A stretch of 64,000 nt of DNA from Lutraria lutraria (GCA_964023205.1 OZ026848.1:27143912-27207911); one strand, 5' to 3'; shown: positions 57,801 to 63,682, counted from the first letter of the stretch. A program made the numbers and translations. The notes: generated from the sequence alone by a model not told the origin.

Positions 57801-59200
57801 CTGAAGTATTGAACTTGTGACACTGCTATTGCTGGATTTATTATCTGATATATTAGTGATCCTAATGAATGACAATTCAGCTGTAGCTTATTATAGATAG
57901 ATAGATAAATTGTTGACATGTGTTATATACATCATTTATGACATATGTTTTTTTGCATCTGTTACGAAATTGTAATCATGCATGTATGTATTGGCAGCAT
58001 GGGATGTCTCAGATGTTTACTGTGGTACATCCAGATAATCTTAGTAAAATGCCAGTTCTTGCTGAAGATTCAGTAGCATTGGTATTTGTCTTTTTGTTGG
58101 TTTGCTGATTTATTTAAATGTTTTTCCATGTACTGAATGTTGAAGTACATCAATGCAGTGGTATATGGTTACAGTGAATTCTTGGGGACTAGAAAATTAC
58201 GTTGCAATATCAATATTCAACTTTACCCATTTGGTAACAAAGTAGTAAAGATTACTAAGGGCATGTTGGAGGAAACGTAAATACTTCATGCAGTGTCTGA
58301 TTCTTCGCTATATCTGAGCGAACACTGTTGTAAAATAGGGGTAATTTGAATTGGTGCATGAACTGTCTCACTGATTTTAGAGAACAAGCAGCTGTAGACT
58401 ACCTGTTGTAAATTTGATAGGTCACCAACAGCCACAGTCACCAAACTGCTTAGTTTCTGTGAACCTGTCACTGTTTGCCAGTGCTTTACCTGTTGTAAAT
58501 TTGATAGGTCACCAACAGCCACAGTCACCAAACTGCTTAGTTTCTGTGAACCTGTCACCGTTTGCCGGTGCTTTGCCTGTATATTTGCCTTAGCATTTTA
58601 TTAATGTATAGAATGTCAGAATGGTAAGTCAATAGTAATCTCCCCTTTCATCAGTCAGATTTTCAAAAAAGGCTTTGTTATCTAAGGTTTGGGTATGTGC
58701 TTTGGCCTGGAGAGTAGCAATGTAAACTATTCAGTTTCTGTTCAATAACCATAGATGAAATTGATATGTTGCTTCTGATCTTGAGATACAACAAGTTGTT
58801 ATGGAAATGTAACTTAGGATTTTATTTTAGAGTTCCAGTGGGTCAAGGTCACTGTTACTAAAAATTTAAAAATAGGTCTTGATTATGCTTCATGTAATGT
58901 GACATGTTACAGTGTTTCTTACCTGAGCTAGGATCTATTGTGCAAGGCTTTGATTTATGAACACATAGTTGTTCATGTGTTGCTCGTTCAAAAAGTTATT
59001 GTTTTTGAAATAGATAGATTGGAAATTAGATAAGAAGAAGACATGAAATTAAGTTATATTGATTGAACTTTTAGATGGAAATCTGTGTTGTATAACATGA
59101 TGACTTGCTATAGAAATGATGGCATTTGATTAACTTTATCAATAATAATTTCTCATGTTTTAGAATTCTGAAACAATCCTGAAAGCAACATTATGTTACA
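18813..59200 (+). CDS. Unidentified split gene, four exons modelled, 3' end beyond window
   Basis: Proposed exons 18813-18847, 27148-27259, 57998-58081 and 59164-59200 join in frame: phases 2, 0, 0 and 1 at their ends. Together they give 89 codons plus one base. The start reads MAENWRKDVNKW and the intron splits the last W codon (TG|G). Next come YEECATCLIQNCQKISHVAG, AVKLERKCAAELKYLRS, then HGMSQMFTVVHPDNLSKMP and a third segment ending ATLCY. The start sits in AAAATGGCGG, a strong Kozak and YY1-like context, downstream of an NRF-1 motif. The stretch KL-x-x-K-x-x-AELK-x-L faintly recalls the N-terminus of UPF0415 (C7orf25-type) proteins; this is weak. Missing internal exons are possible. The third intron (30.7 kb) would contain the antisense FN3 gene. 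Confidence 0.45.
18848..20790. other. Intron DNA, no gene seen
   Basis: Within the proposed first intron of the unidentified plus-strand gene. AT-rich with no convincing exon. GGGTGATCACTCATGAG (about 19348) and its near-inverse CACGAGTGATCACCCTTAA (about 20464) are inverted about 1.1 kb apart and may bound a degenerate element. Confidence 0.4.
20795..21015. repeat. Dispersed repeat with AATTGGGAA blocks
   Basis: AAATTGGGAAGGGGCCTTAG, AAAATTGGGAAAAAAACAG and GCAATTGGGAAGTCACCG recur with a CGAATTCGGCC motif. This links it to the repeats at 956, 7801 and 10032. Confidence 0.4.
22160..22400 (+). repeat. Dispersed repeat pair, copy A
   Basis: Shares TTAGAGTG-ATATTTG, the TCTGAGCATG-G-AGTGTGTACTAAGT block, TTAAGATAAG and GCACTAA blocks in the same order with 24795-25075. 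Confidence 0.6.
22661..22695 (+). repeat. Isolated degenerate units of the 17-bp satellite motif
   Basis: GGTACAAGTTCAGTACTGGT is followed by ACATGTTCAGTA. This is the same 17-bp periodicity as the large array starting about 250 bp downstream, with G-T replaced by T-C. Confidence 0.5.
22780..22942 (-). mobile_element. tRNA-derived SINE, minus strand
   Basis: The reverse complement begins GCCTCTGTGGTCGAGTGGTG, contains TTTCAAATCACTGTAACC (also in the SINE at 7701) and a TATGTGAGGAAG body. The head end directly abuts the 17-bp minisatellite. Confidence 0.6.
22944..23645 (+). repeat. 17-bp minisatellite, about 41 copies
   Basis: Unit AAGGTTAGTACTGGTAC. The units are nearly identical except for a T/A alternative (GGTAC versus GGAAC) and one GGTTC unit. 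Period 17 is exact throughout, so the array is young or homogenised. It contains the palindrome AGTACT in every unit. Confidence 0.97.
23689..24123. mobile_element. MITE with long terminal inverted repeats and 11-13-bp target duplication
   Basis: Ends GTCTGG...CCAGAC. Subterminal arms GTCAGGCGAAGCTCAATAATGGCGGC (left) and its near-inverse (right, 24063-24089). Flanked by ATTAGTTTATA on both sides (23678-23688 and 24126-24136). Long target duplication and TIRs suggest a Mutator-like non-autonomous element; no coding capacity. Confidence 0.65.
24795..25075 (+). repeat. Dispersed repeat pair, copy B
   Basis: Diverged copy of the block at 22160-22400. The TCTGAGCATGCGTAGTGTGT core is the best-conserved part. 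Nearby TATTGCGATA-type motifs at 24330-24390 and 24730-24780 suggest it is part of a larger element. Confidence 0.55.
25462..25730. mobile_element. MITE / foldback element with about 60-bp terminal inverted repeats
   Basis: The left arm GCTACAGTTTGCTACATTTT continuing into CATATAGGCAGAATGAA is mirrored by TTCATTCTGCCTATATG and AAATGTAGCAAACTGTAGC at the right. The open frame across it is a by-product. Confidence 0.7.
25975..26764 (+). mobile_element. TA-flanked MITE (CAGTGCAACC family), interrupted
   Basis: Left end ACAGTGCAACCTCTCCAGAG and right end AGATTGCACTGTATA match the intact copies at 28371-28548 and 31152-31327. At 790 bp it is far longer than those. It carries a 76-bp palindrome insertion and about 500 bp of other sequence, including two GACAGGTGGTC-type blocks. 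Confidence 0.55.
26050..26125. mobile_element. 76-bp palindromic foldback element, copy 1
   Basis: Arms of about 30 bp (TGAGGGCTCAGCGCAACACT and its inverse ending TTGAGCCCTCG) around a 16-bp loop. Flanked by AACT on both sides. Inserted in the left part of the MITE at 25975. Confidence 0.8.
26800..27062 (+). repeat. Dispersed repeat, TTTAGCTCAC family (5' portion)
   Basis: Starts TTTTTAGCTCACATGTCAC with a short hairpin ending GACAGGGTGAGC, then TTTTGTGATC and GCGTCGTG blocks. Related starts are at 45382, 48645 and 61960. It ends shortly before the exon at 27148. Confidence 0.5.
27148..27259 (+). CDS. Unidentified plus-strand gene, candidate exon 2
   Basis: 112 nt between TTGTTTTAG and a consensus GTGAGT. 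Open in one frame with non-random composition: four cysteines, a likely helix AVKLERKCAAELKYL. A dispersed repeat ends about 85 bp upstream. Strongest of the four exons. Confidence 0.6.
27260..28370. other. Intron DNA, no gene seen
   Basis: A short block near 27760-27830 (ATCTCGTGTGCACGACTTA) resembles 5785-5870 in NSUN6 intron 2 (ATCTCGTTCGCACGACTTAG), another dispersed repeat. Confidence 0.4.
28371..28548 (+). mobile_element. MITE, CAGTGCAACC family, complete
   Basis: CAGTGCAACCTCTCCAGAAT ... GGAGAGGTTGCACTG, flanked by TA. Length 178 bp. It shows the uninterrupted structure of the copy at 25975. Confidence 0.8.
29153..29895 (+). repeat. Dispersed repeat, TTTAGCTCAACTG family with internal repeats
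   Basis: Starts TTTTTAGCTCAACTG and ends GGACAGCTCTTGTTAT. Internally a diverged block of about 160 bp (ATCAAAGATATTCAA... AGAGTTATGCCCC) recurs about four times. Confidence 0.5.
29901..30064 (+). mobile_element. MITE, CAGTCAAACC family, complete
   Basis: CAGTCAAACCTGTG ... CACAGGTTTGACTG with flanking TA. Internal GGTCATTTTGTTCTAAATAA block as in 6287-6464. Confidence 0.8.
30715..30953 (+). mobile_element. Degenerate tRNA-derived SINE
   Basis: A CTCCATGGTTGTGTGGTTTC head with CTAGCCTCTCACTG, a TCATGTGAAGAATTTTTGCA body and a GGTTGTTGGTGTGATGTTTT tail. Mutated in the A-box. Confidence 0.5.
31152..31327 (+). mobile_element. MITE, CAGTGCAACC family, complete
   Basis: CAGTACAACCTCTCCAGAAG ... 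GGTTGCACTG, 176 bp, with TA at both ends. The GCTGTACGATTT interior corresponds to the insertion site used by the palindrome at 26050. Confidence 0.8.
31418..31606 (+). mobile_element. tRNA-derived SINE with GGACAGAATGTGGTTAGTA tail
   Basis: The head AGCTCAGTGGTTAGAGC is an A-box and TTTGAACCCC fills the B-box position. The body has CAAATTTGACTGAAGATATT. It is the same element as the reverse-strand copy at 53134-53326. Confidence 0.75.
31991..32776 (+). repeat. 28-bp minisatellite, about 28 copies
   Basis: Unit GACAAGGATATATGACACTT plus AATGGATA. Rare variants are TTTATGG, TTGATAG and a shortened unit at about 32708. Almost perfect homogeneity. Confidence 0.97.
32925..33420 (+). repeat. Dispersed repeat, CCCCTTTTGAGGAAAAGGGGG family
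   Basis: A leading hairpin CCCCTTTTGAGGAAAAGGGG, then GTATATTGCTTGCGCATGTC and AAGGTCAAGGTCACGAG. The same start is found at 38715. Confidence 0.5.
33473..33650 (+). mobile_element. MITE, CAGTAAAACCTC family (pogo/Tigger-like ends)
   Basis: CAGTAAAACCTCAATTATTC ... GAATAATCAAGGTTTTACTG between TA dinucleotides. The 178-bp length and the CAGT/TA features fit Tc1-mariner-pogo non-autonomous elements. Confidence 0.8.
33652..35300. other. Intron/intergenic DNA, no gene seen
   Basis: AT-rich, no exon-like segment recognised. A near-duplicate phrase (AACAAAACTTATAAC at about 34540; ATAAGTTTTGTTAAG at about 34765, inverted) suggests a further 240-bp inverted-repeat element. Confidence 0.35.
35312..35363. 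promoter_or_regulatory. Cluster of cAMP-response-element-like sites
   Basis: Two perfect TGACGTCA palindromes adjoin at 35312-35327, followed by TGACATCA, AACGTCA and TGACGTTA by 35363. No gene start is recognised nearby. It may be part of a repeat instead of an enhancer. Confidence 0.35.
35760..35990 (+). pseudogene. Decayed 3' end of a non-LTR retrotransposon reverse-transcriptase ORF
   Basis: One frame reads LRTGHNRLNAH, a motif typical of the C-terminal region of animal LINE ORF2 proteins. After a frameshift, a second frame has EEQTSEHLLQTCRMY, the usual cysteine-containing tail. Frameshifts and stops show it is inactive. The upstream reverse-transcriptase core is not recognisable. Confidence 0.55.
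36120..37320. other. Non-coding AT-rich DNA
   Basis: No exon-like segment or clear repeat family seen apart from an ACGTGACGTCAAT (CRE-like) site at about 36993. Confidence 0.4.
37325..37580 (+). mobile_element. Possible SINE with tRNA-like head
   Basis: CGATCGGTGATCTAATGATA and GGATTCAAATCTCC are A- and B-box-like with tRNA spacing. A body follows with AAGAACCAGGGAAAACTATT. Only one copy in the window. Confidence 0.3.
38715..38960 (+). repeat. Dispersed repeat, CCCCCTTTC-hairpin family, 5' portion
   Basis: GCCCCCTTTCAAAGAAAAGG followed by GGGTATATTGCTTTGCACAT and GGTCAAGGTCACAAGG, parallel to 32925-33420. Confidence 0.5.
39626..39804. mobile_element. MITE with AGGCCATTCTTAAATAA / TTTTAAGGATGGCCT ends
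   Basis: Inverted ends match the family at 14153-14400. Interior CTCCCTACCCACTG and CTGCAAACCAGAA blocks are shared. Confidence 0.6.
40735..40976. mobile_element. MITE with AAGGCTATCTTTAAAAAAA / CTAAGGATGGCTT ends
   Basis: Third copy of the AGGCCATCCTTAAAA family, with the interior TGTTGTTGTGCAGAAAC and ACCCTACCCACAG blocks. Confidence 0.5.
41437..42690 (-). CDS. Single-pass membrane protein with one fibronectin type III domain
   Basis: A 417-residue ORF, by far the longest in the window. The FN3 domain spans about residues 12-102: W29 in strand B (IHMEWNI), GYRVHYQ (41-47), a tyrosine corner at Y77-Y78 and the pair C81/C95 (YYKVCLVVY... FREC) typical of FN3 domains in leucine-rich-repeat neuronal membrane proteins. 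A transmembrane helix (about 107-129, SSIGAILALSMIVLIVLL) is followed by basic residues (RGKKAKR). The 280-residue tail is low-complexity with a D-rich segment (170-183), a His/Gln-rich segment (216-246) and Ser/Pro stretches. No signal peptide precedes the FN3 domain. An in-frame TGA lies 12 bases upstream of the ATG, so upstream coding exons cannot simply read in. It may be an LRR-lacking relative, a last exon with an unseen acceptor, or a retained fragment. It lies antisense in the intron of the proposed plus-strand gene. Confidence 0.85.
   Translation of the reverse strand: MDTSTPIEESFLETLDAASSSASSIHMEWNIHSANLQYVEGYRVHYQKVASTYIHYGPVLQPSIHEYEIENLVADTYYKVCLVVYRNGTVPFRECIDASTTNWQLPVSVGSSIGAILALSMIVLIVLLSRCNIPLQYRGKKAKRSQRYDTISSNYHDDQYDFSETATHGQDDDYTSEYDHDDDAYYEIHVPETRRTKAQYLPERQSLPNGLSRSHVHPHTHVQHQNQHRNSLGRIPLNQPQHHHHPRQMRAYSMQAAGNMCFFNHPCSPLAKEPRKHSLDRGDSQHSADAFQYHAHQFTNSQSTTAKDIISPTKGSLPTAHKTCSPSLHAFSFIDENPKATSKASTSKTSEPNKAGSKTLQSDNLLITDIDFDDMSQYGATGGAPATLPPQRTMEMSSTNVRMLALPESISFEEHSV
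42691..43778. other. Upstream region of the FN3 gene
   Basis: No coding exon with LRR or Ig character on the minus strand. A CAG at 42713-42711 (ATATATGCAG on the minus strand) could be an acceptor for a 5' UTR exon but has no pyrimidine tract. Confidence 0.35.
43779..44035 (+). repeat. Dispersed repeat, ATATGCCCGTTTG family
   Basis: GCCCGTTTGAAAAATGGGTC hairpin, GGGCGGCCAGCGTCCTC, CAAACTTCATGGAAATGTTT, then TGGCACTCTTGTTTC at the end. Same layout as the other start-hairpin and CTCTTGTT-end repeats. Confidence 0.5.
44372..44556 (+). repeat. Short dispersed repeat ending GCTCTTGTT
   Basis: GTCGAGCTTTTGTGATCACA, GTGTCTGCGCAAAAACTATA, and an end CTTGCTGCGCTCTTGTT. A minus-strand open frame here is a by-product. 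Confidence 0.4.
45382..46670 (+). repeat. Full-length dispersed repeat, TTTAGCTCACC family with internal array
   Basis: Starts TTTTTAGCTCACCAGAGCAC with a hairpin closing GTGCTCAGGGTGAGC, then TTTTGTGATCGCCCTGCGTC. Ends GGGCCATCATGGCCCTCTTG. Inside, a block of about 160 bp (AAATCTTCTTCTCCGAAACC, GGCCTAGAGCTAAGATATTT, ...CAAAATTGGCCCCGCCC) is repeated about six times with divergence. No open frame spans it. Confidence 0.7.
46671..48640. other. Non-coding DNA, no gene seen
   Basis: Includes a CATTCATTTTTT/TTCATTCATTTTTT-rich stretch at 46850-46940 and isolated small open frames without splice or coding support. Confidence 0.4.
48645..49185 (+). repeat. Dispersed repeat, TTTAGCTCAGCTG family
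   Basis: Starts ATTTTTAGCTCAGCTGATTC and ends GGGCCATCTTGGTCCTCTTG. The interior AATTAGTTTGTTTACACTCT and CACCAATCCTAATCATATTT blocks are shared with 61960-62750. Confidence 0.65.
49190..50227. other. Non-coding DNA, no gene seen
   Basis: Contains a poly-A run (about 50122-50137). No supported exon, and the plus-strand open frame at 49477-49791 lacks coding character. Confidence 0.4.
50228..51405 (+). repeat. 28-bp minisatellite, about 42 copies, with higher-order duplication
   Basis: Unit GAGTCTACCCACCTTACATA plus ACAGTAAT. Variants: TCAACCC versus TCTACCC, CCGCC versus CCACC, TATGTAAC versus TACATAAC. The variant order around 50509-50670 is repeated around 50817-50978, a shift of 308 bp or 11 units. 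Confidence 0.97.
51466..51545 (+). mobile_element. tRNA-derived SINE head
   Basis: GGGTAGCTTAGTGGTTAAAG (A-box) and GAGTTTGAACCC (B-box). Resembles the head of the SINE at 31418 but lacks its tail. Confidence 0.5.
52085..52337 (+). repeat. 3' part of TTTAGCTCAC-family repeat
   Basis: CAGCTTGTTTACACTATTGC, TTCACTAATCCTAATCA and the end ATAGGGCCATCTTGCCCTCTTGTT parallel 62515-62750. Confidence 0.55.
52800..52814 (+). repeat. Poly-C tract within CAGTAAAAC MITE-like sequence
   Basis: A C-run follows ACAGTAAAACTTTTATAATA (from about 52767). Confidence 0.6.
53134..53326 (-). mobile_element. tRNA-derived SINE, reverse-strand copy
   Basis: The reverse complement reads AGCCCGCCCTGTTAACTGAT ... GAGTTTGAACCCCGGGCGAA ... 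CAAATTTGACTGAAGATATT ... GGACAGAATGTGGTTAGTAC. Collinear with 31418-31606. Its tail TGGTTAGTACTGGTTAAG matches the 17-bp minisatellite unit at 22944. Confidence 0.8.
53751..53824 (+). tRNA. tRNA-Ala(TGC)-like sequence, probably pseudogene or SINE head
   Basis: TTAGCTCAGTTGGTAGAGC is a good D-arm/A-box. The loop CTTGCAT places anticodon TGC, and GGGTTTGAGTCCC is a T-arm with B-box. The acceptor stem pairs poorly (about five of seven, with wobble), so a functional tRNA is doubtful. No SINE tail recognised. Confidence 0.35.
53935..54195 (+). mobile_element. MITE, CAGTACAAC family, with internal 56-bp tandem repeat
   Basis: Ends CAGTACAACACCC ... GGAGAGGTTGTACTG with TA on both sides. Inside, GAGGTTGTTGCTCTACAGAG recurs at 53984 and then every 56 bp, giving over three copies, so this copy has grown by tandem expansion. 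Confidence 0.75.
54237..54365 (+). mobile_element. Fragment of CAGTCAAACC-family MITE
   Basis: ACAGTAAAACCTGTGTTAGC and TTAAGAACAAAATGACCACC match the family's left half. No right end. Confidence 0.45.
54570..56863. other. Non-coding DNA, no gene seen
   Basis: AT-rich with no recognised exons or repeat families apart from low-level MITE debris near 54490-54570 (TAGGGTAGGGACC, CTGCAAACAAAAT). Confidence 0.4.
56864..56939. mobile_element. 76-bp palindromic foldback element, copy 2
   Basis: CGAGGGCTCAGCGCAACACT ... its inverse ending GAACCCTCG. The 16-bp loop is nearly the same as copy 1 (GTTCTTATTTCAATAT). Flanked by AAAT on both sides (56860-56863, 56940-56943). Confidence 0.85.
57998..58081 (+). 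CDS. Unidentified plus-strand gene, candidate exon 3
   Basis: 84 nt, phase 0 at both ends, between TATTGGCAG and GTATTT. Encodes HGMSQMFTVVHPDNLSKMP followed by VLAEDSVAL. The acceptor's pyrimidine tract is poor. Confidence 0.5.
58401..58575. repeat. 87-bp tandem duplication, 2 copies
   Basis: ACCTGTTGTAAATTTGATAG at 58401 and again at 58488, followed by identical CACCAACAGCCACAGTCACC blocks. On the minus strand 87 bp is 29 codons, so an open frame carries two copies of a TGSQKLSSLVTVAVGD repeat. No splice or start support makes it a gene. Confidence 0.85.
59164..59200 (+). CDS. Unidentified plus-strand gene, candidate exon 4
   Basis: 37 nt between CTCATGTTTTAG and a consensus GTAAGT. In the phase set by the previous exon it reads NSETILKATLCY plus one base. 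Its short length limits certainty. Confidence 0.42.
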
Positions 59201-59680
59201 GTAAGTTTATTAAGTATACTTCAGTTGTTTACAAAAGAAAAACTAGGACAGTTTCCTCATTTCCAATTTTTTTATGGGATTTTAAAATTGACATAGTGAA
59301 GGCATCATTTTAAGTTTCTAAAGTCATTAGATCAGGAGAGACAAATACAGTAATTTCATTCTAGTTCAGTAGCGTGTTACAATAAAATCAGTTCAAGGTC
59401 ACATTTTAATAATGATCGAAATGTATGTGACTTCATAACATGAGAATAATATTTTCTTGTTTTTGTTATATGTTATCACGATTATCTGGCTGTTGAATAT
59501 TACATTCTTAGTTTTATTCCTCTGTTGATGCAAGATGCAATGTTTTGCCATAATTTATCTACAATCTTTCCACACTATAATTTCTAGGATGTTATTATCA
59601 TTCTGTACCTGGTTTATGTATTATACAAATGCAACTCAGAACATAGAAAAAGGCAAATACAGACTTTTATAATCTGTACA

Positions 59681-59790
59681 GTCAAACCACATCTGAATAA
59701 AGGCCACCTTTTAATAGAGGACATTTTCTTAAAAAAACGTCATTTATTAAGAACAAGATGAGCTCTGAATAAAGGCCACCATGCAGTCAA
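59681..59790 (+). mobile_element. CAGTCAAACC-family MITE fragment
   Basis: TACAGTCAAACCACATCTGA, AATAAAGGCCACC blocks and a weak right end CATGCAGTCAA. Confidence 0.5.
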
Positions 59791-60042
59791 ATATATATTT
59801 TACATAATACATAGAGTAATTGCAACAAATATGCTCATGCATATGTGAAAATGCCCTCACCATTTTTATGATAACCATGTAACTTTTTGCAAATGCATTA
59901 GTTAGACTAAGTTTTTTGTTTATATCTTATGTGTCCCTAATGGTTCAATCAATACTTGACAAAATACAAAAAATAATGCTCAGAGAGCATTTACTGAGAA
60001 AATTTTTCAAATAGAATATGGTCTGTAATGTGTTTTTAAATA

Positions 60043-60225
60043 CAGTCAGAGCTGCATTAGCACTCTGAATAAAGACCACCCTGCAATTAAAGGCCATTCA
60101 TTTTAAAACCATCATTGATTATTTAGAACAAATTTACTTCCGAATACCTTTTTTTAAAGGTGACCTGTCAAGAAAGGCCACATTTTGTATTTCCTAAAGG
60201 TGGCCCTTGTTCACAGGTTTGACTG
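60043..60225 (+). mobile_element. CAGTCAAACC-family MITE, complete
   Basis: CAGTCAGAGCTGCATTAGC ... TTCACAGGTTTGACTG between TA. Interior GAATAAAGACCACC and GAAAGGCCACATTTTG. Confidence 0.75.
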
Positions 60226-60663
60226 TATATATGTGTGTAAGGTGTTTTTAGGGTATATTTGATACTGGTAAAATAATTAGTAAATAAACAAAGTCTTCCA
60301 ATACATGTAGATCTTGTGAACCAGGGAGTAAAACGACTTGTGCTTATTCATATTGCAGACTTAATAACAAAAACATAAACATACTAAGCCATCAGAACAA
60401 TGGACCGACCATTAAGCCTTAGTATAATTCGAACATCAAAACATCACTATCATGAAACTGCAAATCACAGATGCAAATTTTATTTTATTGTTACAACACC
60501 AGAAGTGTCAATGTGCTGTAAATCACAACGATAAAAACCTGCATGTTTCTTTATGCAAGGGTGCAAGTTTTCATTCGTAGTAATGCTATAGCGGTCTTCA
60601 AAAATGCTAATTTTCAGATTCCTGAAGAAACCCCCCCTTTACCAGGTTAAGTTTGAGATTTTT

Positions 60664-61418
60664 CAGTATTGCAAACTTGCACCTATGTAAATGTGTTCAG
60701 TATTGCAAACAAGCACCTATGTAAATGTGTTCAGTATTGCAAACTAGCACCTATGTAAATGTGTTCAGCATTGCAAACTTGCACCTATGTAAATGTGTTC
60801 AGTATTGCAAACTAGCACCTATGTAAATGTGTTCAATATTGCAAACTAGCACCTATGTAAATGTGTTCAGTATTGCAAACTAGCACCTATGTAAATGTGT
60901 TCAGTATTGCAAACTAGCACCTATGTAAATGTGTTCAGTATTGCAAACTAGCACCTATGTAAATGTGTTCAGTATTGCAAACTTGCACCCATGTAAATGT
61001 GTTCAGTATTGCAAACTAGCACCTATGTAAATGTGTTCAGTATTGCAAACTAGCACCTATGTAAATGTGTTCAGTATTGCAAACTTGCACCTATGTAAAT
61101 GTGTTCAGTATTGCAAACTAGCACCTATGTAAATGTGTTCAGTATTGCAAACTAGCACCTATGTAAATGTGTTCAGTATTGCAAACTAGCACCTATGTAA
61201 ATGTGTTCAGTATTGCAAACTAGCACCTATGTAAATGTGTTCAGTATTGCAAACTAGCACCTATGTAAATGTGTTCAGTATTGCAAACTAGCACCTATGT
61301 AAATGTGTTCAGTATTGCAAACTAGCACCTATGTAAATGTGTTCAGTATTGCAAACTAGCACCTATGTAAATGTGTTCAGTATTGCAAACTAGCACCTAT
61401 GTAATTGTGTTCAGTATT
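60664..61418 (+). repeat. 34-bp minisatellite, about 22 copies
   Basis: Unit CAGTATTGCAAACTAGCACC plus TATGTAAATGTGTT. Variants: AACTTGC, AACAAGC, CAGCATT, CAATATT, ACCCATG. The most diverged units are at the left end and the right half is nearly uniform. Confidence 0.97.
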
Positions 61419-61959
61419 CATTGCTTATAAATTCTCATTACACTGCAAGAGAACAAAATAAATGCATTTATAAATATTCATGATTGTAGAATGCAGATTC
61501 ACTATAAGAAATGATATAGAATCAGATTGTCTCGTTCATTGTTTATCACTGTATTTAATTGACAAACAAATGAATGCATATATTTATATGCTAATCCTCT
61601 TTTCGTCCAGCTTAAGTCTTGATGTTCATTTGCGTTATCTTTTTATGTAAATTAATCAACGTAGACTCATTGATTTGATGTTATCCTTTATAATCATGAT
61701 TATCAGTGACTGTAACTGACATACAATATCGTCCAATAAATCCATATGAAACTGTAGCTTAATTTAACATCCATTCTTCGTAAGCTCTTTTGGTAAGAGA
61801 TGTTACATTTTGTTTGTTCATGGCATATAACTTGCTTATAATGTATTAACTTAAGTGAAGCTGGGTCAATTACTCCAAGCTTAAGGCAGAATCATTTTGA
61901 TTAATACAGGAGATCATCATGTTATAATGAGTTACTGGGGACCATAATAAATACACTCT

Positions 61960-62752
61960 TTTTAGCTCACCTGAGCCGTCAGCTCAGGATCGATGAATGT
62001 CTGGCGTCGGACATACTTCCTCTATCCACAATTAGTTTGTTTACACTATAGCGTCCACAGCTCTTAACCAGTCTTCTTGGTCACAATGTATATGGCCACA
62101 ATATCTCAGCCAAGTTTGATTATGGGCTGAATCGAACTAGGACTTCAAGAGTTATGGGCCCTTGACCTAGAAAATTTGCTGTATTTTAGCTTGTTTACTC
62201 TCCACAGTGCTTTCATTTCCTCACCAATCCTAATCATATTTACGGTGAGTGTATTTGACTTAAAGGTCATGGATGACTTTAGTTATGGTCAAAATCAGAC
62301 TAGTACTTCCAAAGTTATGTGCCCTTGATGTAAAAGAATAGCTATATTTTGGCTTGTTTACTCTGTGGAACCTTCAACTCTTCACCGATCTTAAACATAT
62401 TTACAGTGAATGTGTATATTATGACCTAAAGGTCTTGGATGAGTTTGGTTATGGGCAGAATTGAAGTAGTAGTTGCAGAGTTATGGGCCCTTGACTTAGA
62501 AAAAATGCTATATTTCAGCTTGTTTACACTATAGCACCTTCATTTCTTCAAGAATCATGATCATATTTACACAGATATAATTATGTACATTTACCTGCAT
62601 TCATGAAAATTAAGAGTTTGTTTGATCAAAAGCTATATGTAGAAACAGGTTAATTATACAGATGAAAACTATTTTACCTGGTCATTAATTATAGTGTACC
62701 GGTAGTTGTTCTCAGGTAAGCAATCTGGGGCCATCTTGGCCCTCTTGTTTGT
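61960..62752 (+). repeat. Dispersed repeat, TTTAGCTCACCTG family
   Basis: Starts TTTTTAGCTCACCTGAGCCG and ends GGGGCCATCTTGGCCCTCTTG. Internally TTGTTTACT, ACCAATCCTAATCATATTTA and AGTTATGGGCCCTTGAC blocks recur about three times, giving a period of about 180 bp. Confidence 0.65.
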
Positions 62753-63545
62753 CTCAGATTTGAGATTATCTTGGAAGGCAAACTATGCAGGTTTTGAAAC
62801 AATAATAATCATAATATTGTTATTTCTTTTTTACTTGAGGTATAATTTTTGTAGTATACATTTAATTCTGTTTTCATAGAAATATCTGAAGTATTATAGA
62901 ATCATTAATGCTGAACAATAACAAAAAATAATTAAAAACAACTGTAAAAACATTTAGTAATTAAAAATTGAAACAATGAAAATAACTTCAAATAGAAAAA
63001 AAGGAATAAATTTCAAGTATGGTTATTAAGATCATGGCGTGATTAATTATTGGATAATTATCAGAGTAGAAGCCACTTTGAGCATTGGGAATGCAAAATT
63101 AACAAAAAGGCCTCTGAATCACTTGTTCTCAGCTGCATTATTTAAGGAGCTATTATAAACACTATGAAAAGATTTTAAAAGTATTTAACTGGCTTAAAAT
63201 TGGTTTGTGATCAAAATGCATGAGAATGTAATTTATGGTATTGTGTCATGAAAATTTAAGTGAAGTTTATCGTTAATGTGATAAAGAAAGGAAGCATGAA
63301 ATCATATGGAAAGTACCAGGTGTCCTCTTGACAAACAGTAGACTGTAACACTGTTGTGCAAATTGAGGGCAAATTGCTTGATGGTGATACACTCAGGCAT
63401 TGATGTATCATGTCTAATCTTGTATGCGCTTAAAATACTATAAGTAAAACGCAGTTATAACAAACTCAGGTAAGTGAATAATTGGAAACAGTGAAGTATT
63501 TATTTTCAACTGAACATGCCCTTCTTTATTTAAGTGTTGTGGATA
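62753..63545. other. Non-coding DNA, no gene seen
   Basis: AT-rich. A GTAAGT follows AACTCAG at 63470, but no convincing exon in the phase required by the unidentified plus-strand gene precedes it. Confidence 0.35.
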
Positions 63546-63549
63546 TTCT

Positions 63550-63682
63550 GTCAAACCTTTGAACATAGTCCATGCATGCAACCATGCAACAAAAGACATT
63601 ATGTGACCTTTATTGACAGGAGGTCTTTATTCAGAGTTCATTTTAAAATACTAGCCCTCATTTACAGGGTGGCCTTTATTCA
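63550..63682 (+). mobile_element. CAGTCAAACC-family MITE, right end replaced
   Basis: CTGTCAAACCTTTGAACATA, GACCTTTATTGACAGGAGG, and GGGTGGCCTTTATTCA; it then runs directly into the CTCACCCTC tandem repeat. Confidence 0.45.

Noticed and set aside
63440..63469. Possible further exon of the plus-strand split gene before GTAAGT at 63470
   Set aside because: No acceptor with a pyrimidine tract, and the peptide would be under 10 residues with no supporting pattern.
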